Assembly: GCF_000981805.1 (NCBI RefSeq)
Contig: NZ_CP011132.1
Coordinates: 1,798,001-1,862,000 of the forward strand
Direction: 5' to 3'
From: Citrobacter amalonaticus Y19
GTDB lineage: Bacteria; Pseudomonadota; Gammaproteobacteria; Enterobacterales; Enterobacteriaceae
Length of the DNA stretch: 64,000 nt
This document shows, in pieces, positions 63,023-64,000 of this stretch. Every line of letters begins with the position of its first letter. The stretch's first letter is position 1. A model generated the notes under the pieces. That model was not told the DNA's origin, did not search any database, and saw nothing but the letters and a program-made list of their open reading frames with translations. A program made the position numbers and the translations under genes.

Positions 63023-63577
63023 GTGGTGGTGGAGAAAAAACTGTCAGATGATGATATTCAGGAACAACGACGCAACTGCCTGTGTAAATTGACAAAATTG
63101 GCTGCTGCGGCAGGGGTAACCGCCGCCGTCTGGCCGTTGATTTCTGCATTAGGCCCTGATGAAACGGCTCGCGGGGAAAATGAGCCACTAGACGTCTCAC
63201 TGGCGGGTGTCGCCGCCGGGCAAACCGTCAGACGCATCTGGCAAGGGAAGTTAATTCTCATCCATCACCGCACGCCGCAAGAGATTGCCGCGGCCCGTAC
63301 TGGCGACCACAGCGCGCTTATCGATCCGCAGTCGGACAGCGAACGGGTCACGCCAGACCATCCGCAGTGGCTGGTCGTTCAGGGGTATTGTCCACACGCC
63401 GGTTGCGTACCCAATGCCAGGCCCGGCGGACAGGGTTGGGTTTGTCCGTGCCACGGTTCGGAGTTTGATACTTCCGGACGGGTCACGCGCGGGCCCGCAA
63501 CCGCCAACCTGGCGGTTCCCGACTACGTTTTTCACCCTGATGGCCTGACCGTGCGTATTGGCACTAAGGACGCGTGA
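63023..63577 (+). CDS. petA: Ubiquinol-cytochrome c reductase Rieske iron-sulfur subunit
   Basis: Rieske protein of a cytochrome bc1 complex. 184 residues from GTG 63023 with GGAG at 6 bases. Twin-arginine signal-anchor (R16-R17 in RRNCLCKLTK, then a helix to about 43), ubiquinol-cytochrome c reductase segment GKLILIHHRTPQEI, and cluster motifs CPHAGC (C123, H125, disulfide C128) and CPCHGS (C141, disulfide C143, H144). Tat export is known for this family. 11 bases after the pseudoazurin gene. The symbol petA follows bacterial usage and is not based on a specific orthologue. Confidence 0.94.
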   Translation: MVVEKKLSDDDIQEQRRNCLCKLTKLAAAAGVTAAVWPLISALGPDETARGENEPLDVSLAGVAAGQTVRRIWQGKLILIHHRTPQEIAAARTGDHSALIDPQSDSERVTPDHPQWLVVQGYCPHAGCVPNARPGGQGWVCPCHGSEFDTSGRVTRGPATANLAVPDYVFHPDGLTVRIGTKDA

Positions 63578-63578
63578 G

Positions 63579-64000
63579 ATGATCCGTTGGCGCATTCCTT
63601 TCCCACGATCCATCGCCGGTGTATGGCTATTCGCCATCGGCGCGATCCTGCTGGTGATGCTCGGGATACAGATACTGACCGGCATCGTGCTGGCGATGTT
63701 TTACGTCCCGACGGCAGACCAGGCGTTTGATTCCATCATTCACTTCATGCGCGCAGTGAGCCACGGAGAACTGCTGCGCAATATGCACGCCATCGGGGCA
63801 TCGCTGTTTTTCTTCGCCTGCTATCTGCATATTTTCCGGGGCATGTATTACAACGTCTACCGCAGACCGTATGTGACGATGTGGATGATTAGCGTCACGC
63901 TGTACGTACTGCTGATGATCACCGCGTTTCTCGGCTACAGCCTGATTTGGGGGCAAAAAAGTTACTGGGCGGCGACGGTCATCACCAGTTTCGCCCGCGC
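63579..64000 (+). CDS. petB: Cytochrome b subunit of bc1 complex, 3' truncated by window
   Basis: First 140 codons of a cytochrome b starting MIRWRIPFPRSIAGVWLFAIG, with AAGGA at 8 bases and one base between the Rieske stop and this ATG. Two or three membrane helices are visible. The heme-ligand pair His-x13-His is present in MHAIGASLFFFACYLHIFRG, and WGQKSYWAATVIT corresponds to the conserved quinol-site segment. The rest of cytochrome b and the expected cytochrome c1 gene lie beyond the window. Too long an open frame with these motifs to be chance. Confidence 0.92.
   Translation, partial: MIRWRIPFPRSIAGVWLFAIGAILLVMLGIQILTGIVLAMFYVPTADQAFDSIIHFMRAVSHGELLRNMHAIGASLFFFACYLHIFRGMYYNVYRRPYVTMWMISVTLYVLLMITAFLGYSLIWGQKSYWAATVITSFAR

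Overview
The window is chromosomal DNA of an enterobacterium, most likely Citrobacter or a close relative. Gene content and order from trpCBA through ompW, tonB, clsA, opp, adhE, hns, galU, rssAB, tRNA-Tyr, narGHJI/K/XL, cha, kdsA, hemA-prfA-prmC and lolB-ispE-prs to dauA match the E. coli/Salmonella backbone. Nearly all proteins have the E. coli length and most of its sequence. The genus is inferred from this overall similarity plus several non-E. coli insertions, not from a marker gene.

Layout: (1) 1-4600, the end of the trp operon, then a membrane diguanylate cyclase where E. coli and Salmonella carry yciGFE. (2) 4850-13500, ompW, yciCB, an orphan IroN/FepA-like catecholate siderophore receptor behind a Fur box, yciA, tonB, yciI, yciY, clsA, yciU. 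(3) 13500-21440, a Kv-type potassium channel with a zinc ribbon, oppABCDF and ychE. (4) 21900-31100, adhE, tdk, hns, galU, rssB, rssA, ychJ, purU. (5) 31160-31950, a tRNA-Tyr transcription unit with a decayed first copy, two intact copies and a structured repeat. (6) 31960-43220, nitrate respiration: the narGHJI reductase operon, the narK transporter and the narXL two-component system, with FNR and NarL sites in the E. coli arrangement. (7) 43220-58300, ychO, ychN, a small DUF1883-like gene, chaCBA, kdsA, the sirB pair, prmC-prfA-hemA, lolB-ispE-prs and dauA.

(8) 58420-64000 is the accessory part. After dauA, E. coli has ychH and pth; here there is a GNAT acetyltransferase, an AT-rich gap with an FNR-like site, and a textbook cobalamin riboswitch. 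Downstream, in one tightly packed operon, lie a BtuFCD/FecBCD-type ABC importer, a pseudoazurin (all four type-1 copper ligands in register), a Rieske iron-sulfur protein and the start of a cytochrome b of the bc1 type, which runs off the window. A bc1 complex with a cupredoxin is foreign to the standard enterobacterial respiratory chain, and its placement behind a B12 riboswitch is the most unusual feature of the window. Downstream genes outside the window (cytochrome c1 and a terminal reductase such as NosZ or NirK) would decide what it does.

How the parts connect: several loci are typical of a facultative anaerobe (narGHJI/K/XL, adhE, FNR sites at ompW, narG and narK). Iron uptake is represented by the Fur-controlled receptor and tonB. 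Envelope and housekeeping genes (clsA, kdsA, lolB, ispE, prs, hemA, prfA) make up the rest. No insertion sequence, integrase, prophage or CRISPR array was seen.
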